Source of the DNA: Terrisporobacter mayombei
GTDB lineage: Bacteria > Bacillota > Clostridia > Peptostreptococcales > Peptostreptococcaceae
Direction: 5' to 3'
DNA: 64,000 nucleotides
Assembly: GCF_020748465.1 (NCBI RefSeq)
Contig: NZ_JAHZMP010000003.1
Location: 62,001-126,000, forward strand
Shown: piece after piece, positions 54,676 through 63,586 of the stretch
Numbering within the stretch: position 1 is the stretch's first letter
Layout of the letters: the number at the start of each line of letters is the position of its first letter
Notes under the pieces: generated by a model
What the model was told of the DNA's origin: nothing
The model's database searches: none
The model's input: only the letters and a program-made list of their open reading frames with translations
Program-made: the position numbers and the translations under genes

Positions 54676-55346
54676 CTTATTATATATCCTTGTCCTTTTT
54701 TAGTTTCTATAAAGTCATTTATTCCTATTGAATCTAGCTTCTTTCTCAACCTATTAACATTTACTGTTAAAGTATTTTCGCTTATAAATTCATCTGTATC
54801 CCAAAGTTCTTCTATTATTTCATCTCTACTTACGATTTTTTCTTGGTTTTCCATTAATATTTTCATTATTTTTAACTCATTTTTAGTAAGTTCAGTATTT
54901 TCATCCTTAAAGTATATCTTTCCATCTACTATGTTCAGTGTTATATCTTTAAATTTTATTATTTCACTTTTTAAATCATTGTTATAAGAGTAAGTTCTCC
55001 TAAGTATGGCTTGAATTTTTGCAACTAAAATTTGTGGCGAAAAAGGTTTAGTAATATAGTCATCTCCCCCCATATTTATGGACATTATTATATCCATATC
55101 ATTATCTCTAGAAGAAATAAATATTATTGGTACTTTCATAAAATTTCTAATTTGTGAACACCAATAAAATCCATCATAACAAGGTAGGTTAACATCCATT
55201 AAAATTAATTTTGGATTACATTGTAAAACCTCATTTGTTATATTTTCAAAATCATTCACTTCACAAGCGCTGTATCCCCACTTACTCAAAGTTAAGCTAA
55301 TTTCTCTGCTTAAAGCTTTATCATCTTCTATTATAAAAATATCCAT
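54672..55346 (-). CDS. BceR-type OmpR family response regulator
   Basis: The 224 residues have a receiver domain (IIEDDKA, phospho-aspartate in KLILMDVNLPCYDGF about 52, DDYITKPFS) and a winged helix (LTKNELKIMKILM, ENTLTVNVNRLRKKL). QIRNFMKVPIIFISSR is typical of the BceR branch. It is first in the order regulator-kinase-ATPase-permease and probably binds the inverted repeat at 53657-53674. Confidence 0.92.
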   Translation of the reverse strand: MDIFIIEDDKALSREISLTLSKWGYSACEVNDFENITNEVLQCNPKLILMDVNLPCYDGFYWCSQIRNFMKVPIIFISSRDNDMDIIMSINMGGDDYITKPFSPQILVAKIQAILRRTYSYNNDLKSEIIKFKDITLNIVDGKIYFKDENTELTKNELKIMKILMENQEKIVSRDEIIEELWDTDEFISENTLTVNVNRLRKKLDSIGINDFIETKKGQGYIIR

Positions 55347-55531
55347 TATTATATCCCTCTTTATTTTTTATTTTAAAATCAATATTATTATATATTAATT
55401 ATAATCCATTCTATTGTTTTTCTTTCAAATTGTATATCCTTAAGATTTGATTTTGGATAATATTTAGCTTATTTTATTATTTTTATGTAAATAATAAATA
55501 GAACTATTTAAAATAATTGGAGGTGTATTTT

Positions 55532-55789
55532 TTGGATTATAAAAATACCATAAATCACAATTGTAATATTAAGTGCCCTAAATGTAATCATACATATTCA
55601 TATGACTTTAAATTTGAAGATTCGAAAAAATCTACTAATAAAAAAAGGTCTGTTGAAAATTCCTATGAATTTTTAACTTATTTAATTTGTAAAAATCCAC
55701 TATGCAATTACGATATTGAAATTAAAGGAGAATTTATTGTAAATTCTTCAAATGCTCCAGATTTAATAAAAATTACTTCTATTAAATAA
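55532..55789 (+). CDS. Small hypothetical protein with paired cysteines
   Basis: About 85 residues, unrecognised. It has CNIKCPKCNHTYSYDFKF near the N-terminus and CKNPLCNYDIEIKGEF near residue 60, giving two cysteine pairs that could bind zinc. I take the TTG at 55532 as start because GGAGG (55519-55523) lies 8 bases upstream; the longer frame from a TTG at 55517 would overlap that RBS. It is divergent from the BceR-type gene and ends in a strong terminator, so it is likely real. Confidence 0.6.
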   Translation: MDYKNTINHNCNIKCPKCNHTYSYDFKFEDSKKSTNKKRSVENSYEFLTYLICKNPLCNYDIEIKGEFIVNSSNAPDLIKITSIK

Positions 55790-55790
55790 T

Positions 55791-55821
55791 ATAAAGAGCT
55801 CATAAAATATGAGCTCTTTAT
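55791..55821. terminator. Bidirectional terminator
   Basis: Stem ATAAAGAGCTCAT/ATGAGCTCTTTAT with a 5-base loop between convergent genes (small hypothetical protein and the sugar operon). Confidence 0.85.
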
Positions 55822-55854
55822 ATTGATATTTTATACTATTAAATTATTTTATTT

Positions 55855-56844
55855 TTAATCTGTTTTCAAAGCATCGTCAAATGCCACGTCTGATGGTGAA
55901 AAGTTAATTTTATTTGTAAATTCACAGGCCTCTGTTGCTCCAAATACTCTTTCCATTCCACTATCTTCCCATTCAATTGATAATGGTCCATTATATCCTT
56001 TTTCATTTAAGATTCTAATTATCTCATCAAAATCCACATCTCCATGACCAGGAGATACGAAGTTCCATCCTCTACAGTAGTTACCAAAAGTAATATGAGA
56101 ACCAAGTATACCATTTCGTCCATTTAAGTTTAATTTTGTGTCTTTTATATGTACATGATATACATACTCAGCATAATCATATAAGAATATACCTGGATTT
56201 ACCCCTTGCCAAATTAAATGACTTGGATCAAAGTTTATGCCTAGAGTTTTTCTATAATCAAATACTTCCAATAATTTTTTAGTAGTATAATAATCAAAAG
56301 CTATTTCTGTAGGATGAACTTCCAAAGCAAATTTTACATTACATTCATCAAAAACATCAAATATTGGTGACCAAAGCTCTTTAATTTTTTTATATCCCTT
56401 ATCTACTATTTCTTCTGTAGTTTGTGGGAAAGAATACCACATTTTCCAAATTGGAGAGCCCATAAATCCTGTTACAACATCAACACCTATTGCTTTTGCT
56501 GCTTTTGCTGTGTATTTCATTTCTTCTATTGCCCATTCTCTAATTTTATCTGATTTTCCTGCAAGTTCAGATGGTGCAAATCCATCCAGTCTTTCATCCC
56601 ATATATCTCCCACACATTGTCCTGTTAAATGAGCTCCTATTGCCCAGCATCCTAAGTTATATTTATCAAGTGTTAATTTAATTTCTTTTACATACTCTGG
56701 ATCTGTTGCTGCTTTTCTTATATTTAATTGTCCCCATGTTGCTATTTCCAATCCTTCATATCCCATTTTACTTGCTAATTCGCAGATTTCTTCCAAGTTA
56801 AAATCAGCCCACTGTCCTGTAAATAATGTAACTGGTCTTTTCAT
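55855..56844 (-). CDS. Sugar isomerase/epimerase, AP-endonuclease-2-like TIM barrel
   Basis: The 329 residues form a TIM barrel of the IolE/xylose-isomerase-like type: ELASKMGYEGLEIATWG, FALEVHPTEIAFDYYT, GINFDPSHLIWQGVNP and VYHVHIKDTKLN. LSIEWEDSGM supplies the last metal-ligand glutamate. Metal ligands (E, D, H, E) look complete. It is the last gene of the five-gene sugar operon, 25 bases after the dehydrogenase. Paired with a Gfo/Idh/MocA enzyme, it could epimerise or dehydrate a keto-sugar; the exact reaction is unknown. Confidence 0.83.
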   Translation of the reverse strand: MKRPVTLFTGQWADFNLEEICELASKMGYEGLEIATWGQLNIRKAATDPEYVKEIKLTLDKYNLGCWAIGAHLTGQCVGDIWDERLDGFAPSELAGKSDKIREWAIEEMKYTAKAAKAIGVDVVTGFMGSPIWKMWYSFPQTTEEIVDKGYKKIKELWSPIFDVFDECNVKFALEVHPTEIAFDYYTTKKLLEVFDYRKTLGINFDPSHLIWQGVNPGIFLYDYAEYVYHVHIKDTKLNLNGRNGILGSHITFGNYCRGWNFVSPGHGDVDFDEIIRILNEKGYNGPLSIEWEDSGMERVFGATEACEFTNKINFSPSDVAFDDALKTD

Positions 56845-56869
56845 AATTAATTCCCCCTAAAAATTATTT

Positions 56870-58015
56870 CTAATTTTTTAAATCAATCCATACATTCCCA
56901 TTCTCACTACTTTTCAGACATGCTTCTACAAATAAAATTCCTTCCAATCCATCAATAATTGTTGGATAATCAATCATGCGTTCTTCAAAAGTATTATCTT
57001 TTTTTGCTTTAATACACTCCATAAAACTTAAATATAAATTTGCCATAGATTCAAGCCATCCTTCTGAATGACCGCTTGGAAGTCTTTCATATTTAGCCGC
57101 ACTTTCACCAATAACCCCATATCCTCTATGAACTTCATTAATACTTCCATCTTCTTTAATTATTGCTACTTTTTCTGGAGTTTCCTGAAACCATTGAATG
57201 CTTCCTTTACTACCATATATGCGTACTCTTAAACTGTTGTCATGTCCTATGGCAATTTGAGAGGTCCAATACATTCCTGTGGCACCATTTTCATATTCAA
57301 CAAGCACCATATCATTGTCATCTAATTTACGTCCAGGAACTACTGTATCCATCTTTGCTAACACCTTCTTTATCTTAAGTCCAGTCATAGTAGCTACTGC
57401 ATTTTCAACATGAGTACCTAAATCACCTAAACAGTTAACCTTACCTGATTGTTGTGGATCGCATCTCCACTCTCCTTGTTTTCCACCACAATCATTTTCA
57501 TGTGCAAGCCAGCCTTGAGGATATTCGGCCATAACCGTTCTTACTTCTCCGATTTCTCCATTTTTTATTATCTCTTTTATATGTTTTGATATCACATGAC
57601 CCATATAAGTATAAGTAACCATAAATAATAAATTCTTTTCTTTTGCCAATGATTCTAATTCCATTGCTTCTTTTGATGTGACAGTTACTGGTTTGTCACA
57701 AGATACATTAATTCCAGATTCTAAAAAAGCTTTGCATATTTCATAGTGTGAATTATTTGGTGTAACTATAACAACAAAATCAATGCCATCCTCTTTACTA
57801 GATTCACTTTCGGCCATTTCAAATGCACTTTCATAACATCTTCCTTGGCAAATTCCCAGTTCCTTACCCATAAGTTCATTTTTTTCTTTTGTTCTAGAAA
57901 AACATCCTGCAACAATTTTAGCTTTTCCATCTAAGTTGATGGCACGTCTATGTGCATCACCAATAAATCCGTCTGGTCCTCCACCAACCATACCATAATT
58001 TAAAACTTTTTTCAT
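56870..58015 (-). CDS. Gfo/Idh/MocA family oxidoreductase
   Basis: The 381 residues begin with a Rossmann fold (YGMVGGGPDGFIGDAHRRAI). VTPNNSHYEICKAFLESGI and the catalytic-lysine motif NVSCDKPVTV (about 110) follow. The C-terminal substrate domain has GDLGTHVENAVATMTG with the usual histidine. ATG 58015 follows AAGGAGGCC; the longer frame has no RBS. NAD(P)-dependent oxidation of a sugar or polyol hydroxyl is likely; inositol-type or 3-keto-sugar chemistry is possible. Confidence 0.88.
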   Translation of the reverse strand: MKKVLNYGMVGGGPDGFIGDAHRRAINLDGKAKIVAGCFSRTKEKNELMGKELGICQGRCYESAFEMAESESSKEDGIDFVVIVTPNNSHYEICKAFLESGINVSCDKPVTVTSKEAMELESLAKEKNLLFMVTYTYMGHVISKHIKEIIKNGEIGEVRTVMAEYPQGWLAHENDCGGKQGEWRCDPQQSGKVNCLGDLGTHVENAVATMTGLKIKKVLAKMDTVVPGRKLDDNDMVLVEYENGATGMYWTSQIAIGHDNSLRVRIYGSKGSIQWFQETPEKVAIIKEDGSINEVHRGYGVIGESAAKYERLPSGHSEGWLESMANLYLSFMECIKAKKDNTFEERMIDYPTIIDGLEGILFVEACLKSSENGNVWIDLKN

Positions 58016-58028
58016 ATCTATGGCCTCC

Positions 58029-58889
58029 TTAATATATATTTCCAATAGAATTAAATAGTTTCATTTTATTAATAACAGATTGTTTTATCATTTCAACTTC
58101 ATAAGGTATCATATCCGTTACACATTTCTTTCCATCATCAAATGCACACTTAGCGCCAATAGCTGCAGCTTCATTTATATCTGTAAAAATATTCACCTTA
58201 CTTATTCCTCTTTCTATTGATTTTTTAAAATCCTCATCTGACAAACCAGATCCTCCATGAAGTACTAAAGGTATATCAATTGTATTTGAAATAGTTGATA
58301 TTCTTTCAAAATCCAGTTTTGGCTTAAACTTATAAGCACCATGAGCAGTGCCTACAGCAATGGCTAAAGCGTCTATTTTCGTTTCTTCTACATATTCTTT
58401 TGCCTGCTGTGGATCTGTATAAAAATCTCCCGGATTAACCAAAAATGAATCACCTTCTGCAGAATTATCATTATCACCCACATGACCTAGCTCTGCTTCT
58501 ACAGTTGCCCCAAATTGATGTGCAATATATGTAAGTTCTTTTACTTTCCTTATGTTTTCTTCATAAGTATCAGTTGAGCAATCATACATGACAGATGAAA
58601 ATCCTAACTCAAGAGCTTTAACACATTTTTCAAAGGTTAAACCATGGTCATAATGAATAACTACTGGTACTTTTGCTTTTTTAGCCATAGGAACAAGAAA
58701 ATAAGATAATTCCTCCAATGGTCCATAAGGTAACAATACTTCTGCCGTTCCCATAATAACTGGTGAGCCAGTTTCTTCTGCCCCTTGTATAATCCCCCTA
58801 GCAAGTTCTAAATTTACTGCATTAAATAATCCAACAGCATATTTATTCTTTTTTGCTGGTAATAAAACTTCATTAAGATTTACTAACAT
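58029..58889 (-). CDS. Class II ketose-phosphate aldolase
   Basis: The 286 residues match zinc-dependent aldolases of the FbaA/GatY/IolJ family. They have the catalytic aspartate and zinc histidine in VVIHYDHGLTFEKC (about 80), EAELGHVG, the histidine in AIAVGTAHGAYKF and LVLHGGSGL. KVNIFTDINEA closes the phosphate-binding site. It would cleave a ketose-1-phosphate or bisphosphate to dihydroxyacetone phosphate plus an aldehyde. It directly follows the kinase gene by 2 bases. Confidence 0.92.
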   Translation of the reverse strand: MLVNLNEVLLPAKKNKYAVGLFNAVNLELARGIIQGAEETGSPVIMGTAEVLLPYGPLEELSYFLVPMAKKAKVPVVIHYDHGLTFEKCVKALELGFSSVMYDCSTDTYEENIRKVKELTYIAHQFGATVEAELGHVGDNDNSAEGDSFLVNPGDFYTDPQQAKEYVEETKIDALAIAVGTAHGAYKFKPKLDFERISTISNTIDIPLVLHGGSGLSDEDFKKSIERGISKVNIFTDINEAAAIGAKCAFDDGKKCVTDMIPYEVEMIKQSVINKMKLFNSIGNIY

Positions 58890-58891
58890 AT

Positions 58892-60037
58892 TTAATCCCT
58901 TTCTCTAATTAAATCTTGCTTTTTCCAACCTCTATTTATAATTTTTTCCAGTTCATTCAATGATTTAATTCCACTTAAAGCATCATAAGTGCTTACACAA
59001 GATGCGCCTGTAGCTGTAGCTAACTGCATACATTTTTCAAAAGAATCTCCTCTTAACATAGCTGTAAGAAAAGCTGCTATGCTAGTATCTCCAGCTCCTG
59101 TGCCTGATACTACTTTTTGAGGCTCATAACTTTTTTCAAATCCCTCCCTATCTGACCATGAGTTCAAATTTAATTTTATATTTGAACTTATTGAATATAA
59201 TTTATCTTTATCTCCTGTTTTATAATAAATTCCTGGTGCTCCACATTTTATTAAGATAACTTTTGCACCCATATTTATAAGCTTATCTGCTAAAGCCTTC
59301 ACATCATTAATAGATAAAATACTTGTAATATCTTTTCCACTGGCCTTTATAATCCACTCATCATATTTTTCTCTATCAATAATAAATGCCAATTCCTCCA
59401 CACTTGGAACAAAGAAATCCACATAAGGAAGTACTCTTTCCAGTATAGAATTCCAATCTATACTTCCAGCTTCTGATAAAGGATCAATAGCTGCCATATC
59501 AAGGGAAGTAGTTATATTGTGTTCTTTCATGTTTTTGAATATTTTTAATAATTCTTCTCCTTGATTTTTATAAATATTCTTCATCAAAGGAGGATATCCA
59601 AAGTGAAATAAGGATACATCTTTTAACATATCTTCACTTATATCCTCAGCTGCAAAATCATCATTTGCCCCTGAATTATGTAAAAAAATTCTATCTACTC
59701 CTGGTGGCGAAATGACTATGGAGTAGGATGTGCTAGTATTTGGCGAAGAAATCATTTTTTCTGATACATTATATTTATCTAATATATTCATAATTAATTG
59801 TCCAAAAGAGTCCTTCCCTATTTTCCCAACTAACTTCACATCTGCTCCGAGAATTTTCATTGCTAGTCCAGTGTTAGCAACAGCCCCCCCTGTATGAACA
59901 TCTGCTTCATCCACATTAGTTAACTTACCTGGTGTTAATATATCTTTAAGTTCTTTTCTTTGATTTGAAGGGAAAATAGGAGTGATATCCAAACAAATAT
60001 GGCCTGCTACGATTACTTTTTTATTATTTTTCAACAT
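58892..60037 (-). CDS. PfkB family carbohydrate kinase
   Basis: At 381 residues this is longer than usual (about 300-330). The N-terminal signature region VAGHICLDITPIFPS and the substrate strand DVHTGGAVANTGLAMKILG come first. The C-terminal ATP/anion-hole motif VSGTGAGDTSIAAFLTAMLR carries the catalytic aspartate (about 320). It probably phosphorylates the ketose made by the upstream isomerase-like protein, feeding the aldolase. Insertions around 200-240 and 275-300 account for the extra length. Confidence 0.88.
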   Translation of the reverse strand: MLKNNKKVIVAGHICLDITPIFPSNQRKELKDILTPGKLTNVDEADVHTGGAVANTGLAMKILGADVKLVGKIGKDSFGQLIMNILDKYNVSEKMISSPNTSTSYSIVISPPGVDRIFLHNSGANDDFAAEDISEDMLKDVSLFHFGYPPLMKNIYKNQGEELLKIFKNMKEHNITTSLDMAAIDPLSEAGSIDWNSILERVLPYVDFFVPSVEELAFIIDREKYDEWIIKASGKDITSILSINDVKALADKLINMGAKVILIKCGAPGIYYKTGDKDKLYSISSNIKLNLNSWSDREGFEKSYEPQKVVSGTGAGDTSIAAFLTAMLRGDSFEKCMQLATATGASCVSTYDALSGIKSLNELEKIINRGWKKQDLIRERD

Positions 60038-60042
60038 GTTCT

Positions 60043-61077
60043 TTACTCAATTCCCATTAAAAGGTTCATAACGTACATTTCTAGACCTTCAAAATCTCTA
60101 TTTTCAACACATTTTCTTTGGAAGTCATAATCAAATCTTGAAGCTTTTTCTTCTAAAGCTTTAGTTATTTTCAAACTATTTTCCAAATGTTTATATCTAT
60201 CTTCATTTTTTGTTGTTCTCATAGCTTTAACATCAAGACCTATATATTCACCATTTGAACCATAATTATTTTCCATTAATACTTTTATTTGATTAAATGC
60301 TTGTCTGAGATTTTCCACACCAAAAGTCTTGTCTTGATCAAATTTAATTCCATTTTGGTCATTTAAATGAACTCCCCAAAGTTTCCCCATTGCAAGTCCA
60401 AATCCAATTTCATGAGAAGGATCTAATCCTGCCAATATGGCATGAGCTGATTCAAGTAAACCACCTACTCTAGGTGGGTCAATCGTTGCAGCAGAAACTC
60501 CCATTACATGTCCAATAGTTCCACATATACTTCTATCTATTGGCTCATTTGGCTTTGGCTCAATTAAGATTTTTATTTTTTCATCGTACTCAAGCATTTT
60601 ATTTATAGCATCTATTAATTGCTTAGTTGCCCAAACTGGACTTTTACTTTCTGCACAAAGTGTTCCTTCTCTTGCCAACCACAGCACAATTTTGTCACAG
60701 CCTAATTCATTTGCTATATCAATAGAACGATATGTCCTCCACATGGCAAATTCTCTATCTTCCTTACAAGTTGACATAAATCCACCATCAATTGTATGGG
60801 GATCCATCCATAATCTTGGTGCAACAAACTCTGCTGATAAGTTATATTTATCTAAAATAGCTTTTACTTTTCTCGCTTCTATTTTAATTTCTTCTTCACT
60901 TAATTCATTCATATTAGGAACTGCATCATCGTCATGAAATTGAACTGCACTAAATCCTATTTCTGCAAATTTTTTAACTTTCGCCTCAAAATCAACTTCA
61001 TTTCTTGTTGCAGGTCCATAAGAATCTGCTCCATCATGTATATTCCATGGCCCAACTGAAAACTTAAATCTAGACAT
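60043..61077 (-). CDS. Xylose-isomerase-like TIM-barrel sugar isomerase
   Basis: The 344 residues resemble metal-dependent xylose isomerases: WNIHDGADSYGPATR, FVAPRLWMDPHT and the ligand motif IEPKPNEPIDR (about 170). LLESAHAILAGLDPSHEIG matches the E/H ligand pair, and WGVHLNDQ the aspartate strand. It lacks part of the C-terminal extension of true XylA (about 435-440 residues). It is the first gene of the operon, divergent from an AraC regulator, and probably makes a ketose for the PfkB kinase. Confidence 0.85.
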   Translation of the reverse strand: MSRFKFSVGPWNIHDGADSYGPATRNEVDFEAKVKKFAEIGFSAVQFHDDDAVPNMNELSEEEIKIEARKVKAILDKYNLSAEFVAPRLWMDPHTIDGGFMSTCKEDREFAMWRTYRSIDIANELGCDKIVLWLAREGTLCAESKSPVWATKQLIDAINKMLEYDEKIKILIEPKPNEPIDRSICGTIGHVMGVSAATIDPPRVGGLLESAHAILAGLDPSHEIGFGLAMGKLWGVHLNDQNGIKFDQDKTFGVENLRQAFNQIKVLMENNYGSNGEYIGLDVKAMRTTKNEDRYKHLENSLKITKALEEKASRFDYDFQRKCVENRDFEGLEMYVMNLLMGIE

Positions 61078-61299
61078 TTTTATTTCCCCCTATTTATAAT
61101 TTTTTTTTCTAACTTAATTCTATATGAAATGCCTAGTTTATCTCTGTCATAATTTGCTATAAATATCAGACTATTTAGCTTTTTACAAAACAATTGCAAA
61201 GTATGAAATAAAAGTATATAAGTATATTAAGGGGATAATTTTATTATCAAATTTAGCTATATATAAACTTTTCAATCTGAAAAATAAGGGGTAAGTAAA

Positions 61300-62271
61300 A
61301 TGAAAAATGAATTTGAAATCGTAGAACATTCTCATATTAGATATTTAAATGTTTTCTTAGTTAATATGAATTATCGTAGTCCTCATTTACATAGAGAATT
61401 TGAATTAATTTTAGTTCTTGATGGTAAAATTGCAATCAAATCAAAACAAGAAAGTTACAATCTTTCATCTGGTTGTTCCGTTATTTTTAATCCTAATCAA
61501 CCTCATGAAATTAAATCTACCAGTAATAGTTCTTTGATTCTTTGCGTCCAAGTCTCACCAAAGTTTTGTAGTGATTATTTTCCTAACATGTCAAATCTAA
61601 TTTTTGACTCTTTCAACATTAAGCAAAATGCTTCTAATAAAACTTATAAATATATTCAATCACTTGCTCTAAAATTAGGACACTTATATTATGAAAAAAG
61701 AAATGGATATGAGTTTTCTTGTATGAGTATTATAAATCAGCTGTTTAGTATCTTTTTAAATATCTTACCTTATCATATTATTTCCGATGAAGAAAAAAGA
61801 TCTAACCAAATAAAAATAGAACGTTTAAATAGAATCTTAAACTATATTGATGAGAACTACATGTATAAGCTTAAATTATCTCATATAGCACAAGAAGAGA
61901 ATTTATCTGTATCTTATTTGTCTCATTTTATTAAAGATAATTTAAATCAATCATTTCAAGAATATATAAACAACCATAGATTTAATCAAGCTAAAAAGCT
62001 TCTTCTTACTACAGGTATGAAATTAATAGACATTTGTATGGAATGTGGATTTTCTGATTATCGTTATCTTTATAAAATATTTAAGGAAAATTATGATTGT
62101 ACCCCAAAAGAATATACCAAATTATACAGTCAAATTCCTCATGAGATGAAAACTCATTCTGATGAATCCTGTGAAAATTTTTATACAAGAAAAAATGCTT
62201 TGAATATTTTAGATAAGTATAAAGTAAATAATGATTTTATCATAGATGACTGCATTAATTCATTAGTGTAA
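61300..62271 (+). CDS. AraC family transcriptional regulator
   Basis: The 323 residues have an N-terminal cupin domain (LHREFELILVLDGKIAIKS, FNPNQPHEI, about 25-90). The C-terminal double HTH follows: LKLSHIAQEENLSVSYLSHF and DICMECGFSDYRYLYKIFKE, about 200-285. A 35-residue tail of unknown role ends the protein. Divergent from the sugar operon across a 222-base gap in which I see no clear palindrome, it is the obvious candidate activator, with the sugar bound by the cupin. Confidence 0.9.
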   Translation: MKNEFEIVEHSHIRYLNVFLVNMNYRSPHLHREFELILVLDGKIAIKSKQESYNLSSGCSVIFNPNQPHEIKSTSNSSLILCVQVSPKFCSDYFPNMSNLIFDSFNIKQNASNKTYKYIQSLALKLGHLYYEKRNGYEFSCMSIINQLFSIFLNILPYHIISDEEKRSNQIKIERLNRILNYIDENYMYKLKLSHIAQEENLSVSYLSHFIKDNLNQSFQEYINNHRFNQAKKLLLTTGMKLIDICMECGFSDYRYLYKIFKENYDCTPKEYTKLYSQIPHEMKTHSDESCENFYTRKNALNILDKYKVNNDFIIDDCINSLV

Positions 62272-62296
62272 TCATAAATTTATAAATACAATTCAA

Positions 62297-62338
62297 AATA
62301 GCTATAAATTAGTTTTTTATTAACTAATTTATAGCTAT
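62297..62338. terminator. Bidirectional terminator
   Basis: Stem ATAGCTATAAATTAGTT/AACTAATTTATAGCTAT with a short T-rich loop, between the convergent AraC and DUF3810 genes. Confidence 0.85.
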
Positions 62339-62341
62339 CTT

Positions 62342-63469
62342 TTAATTAAATCCATATAAGCTGTAGTATATTAAAAATAAATTTACTACTTTTCCATAAC
62401 TTGCTGTACCTTCTTTTACTCCATTGGCTTTTAAGTAATTATTATTCATTTTGTCTGATACTTCATTTACTTTTCCTTCATATTGACTCCAAAACTCACT
62501 ACTATTATTTAAGTCATTTTTTACTGATTGAGATAAATTACTACTTAAATCTTTAAATTTATCATAGTCTACTTTTGCAAGAGCTGATGCCGTGTATTTA
62601 AGAGCTAAAATATATCCTGAGTATTGAAAATCAAAGTCCTCATTATTTATACAAGCTATATAGGCTAAAAAGTTACACTCATCTTCACTTCCATAACCCC
62701 TTTGGTGAGCCATTTCATGTAGTGTGGTAAAAGGAATATAAATATCTGGTGCAGCGATATTTACATTTGCTTCTCCTGTAAAAGGTGAGTAAATTCCTGT
62801 TATTCCTGTGTAACATAATAAATTTGAATTCAATATTGCTTTTGCATGAGCATAACTTCCTCTTTTATTTAAATTTAAAATACTAACATTTTCATATCCA
62901 TTGTTAGCTCTTTTTAAAACTTCTTTGCGATTTGTATTACATTTCATTACATTTTTATCATCTTCCAAAACTTTAGCCCTTGTATCATTACATTTTTCAA
63001 CTAAAAACTTATATAAATTTACTAAATCATCTTCATCGTAATTAACTTCTTTAATATTTTCATTATGACTTATATTATAATCTGCAATTAAAGAATCTTT
63101 TAAATCCATACGATTGTAATTTATTCCCCATAATACAACGAAAAGGAAATAAACTATGCCTACTATTGATATTATATTTAATATTGAATTTTTTAAGTAA
63201 ACAAAAGTCTTTCTAGGATTTTTAACAATAAAATAAATTGAGTAAATCAAAAATATTAACATAGATAATACTGCAATATAAATTAATATTTCAAATAAAG
63301 AAAAAGGAAAAACACTAAAAATCTTACTCATGAATTTTCCAATGTATATGTTAATTCCATTTGAATAATATTTTTCCACCAAGTTTGGCACATTTTTTGT
63401 GATTACATTAAGTAAAATGCCTGGTATTAACAAAGAAATCGATACAATTCTAAACTTTTTTATTACCAT
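62342..63469 (-). CDS. DUF3810 family membrane protein with HExxH motif
   Basis: The 375 residues have three N-terminal membrane helices (about 7-25, 50-80, 90-120). A large outer domain follows with a zinc-protease-like TTLHEMAHQRGYGSEDECNF (HEMAH, about 240) and a downstream glutamate. The segment SLLCYTGITGIYSPFTGEANVN-like stretch before it is typical of DUF3810. ATG 63469 is chosen with AAAGG upstream; a GTG at 63475 is possible. Probably a membrane-tethered metalloprotease of unknown substrate. Confidence 0.82.
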   Translation of the reverse strand: MVIKKFRIVSISLLIPGILLNVITKNVPNLVEKYYSNGINIYIGKFMSKIFSVFPFSLFEILIYIAVLSMLIFLIYSIYFIVKNPRKTFVYLKNSILNIISIVGIVYFLFVVLWGINYNRMDLKDSLIADYNISHNENIKEVNYDEDDLVNLYKFLVEKCNDTRAKVLEDDKNVMKCNTNRKEVLKRANNGYENVSILNLNKRGSYAHAKAILNSNLLCYTGITGIYSPFTGEANVNIAAPDIYIPFTTLHEMAHQRGYGSEDECNFLAYIACINNEDFDFQYSGYILALKYTASALAKVDYDKFKDLSSNLSQSVKNDLNNSSEFWSQYEGKVNEVSDKMNNNYLKANGVKEGTASYGKVVNLFLIYYSLYGFN

Positions 63470-63522
63470 CACCACCTTTATCCCTAATAGTTATATTATA
63501 AGTTAATTTTTGAAACATTTGC

Positions 63523-63575
63523 AAAAAATAAAGAAGCAATAGAAAATAGTACAATACTAATTCATTGCTTCTTTA
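63523..63575 (-). terminator. Intrinsic terminator of the last gene
   Basis: Stem TAAAGAAGCAAT/ATTGCTTCTTTA (63529-63540 with 63564-63575), then TTTTTTGC on the minus strand. Confidence 0.78.
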
Positions 63576-63586
63576 TAAAATAAATT

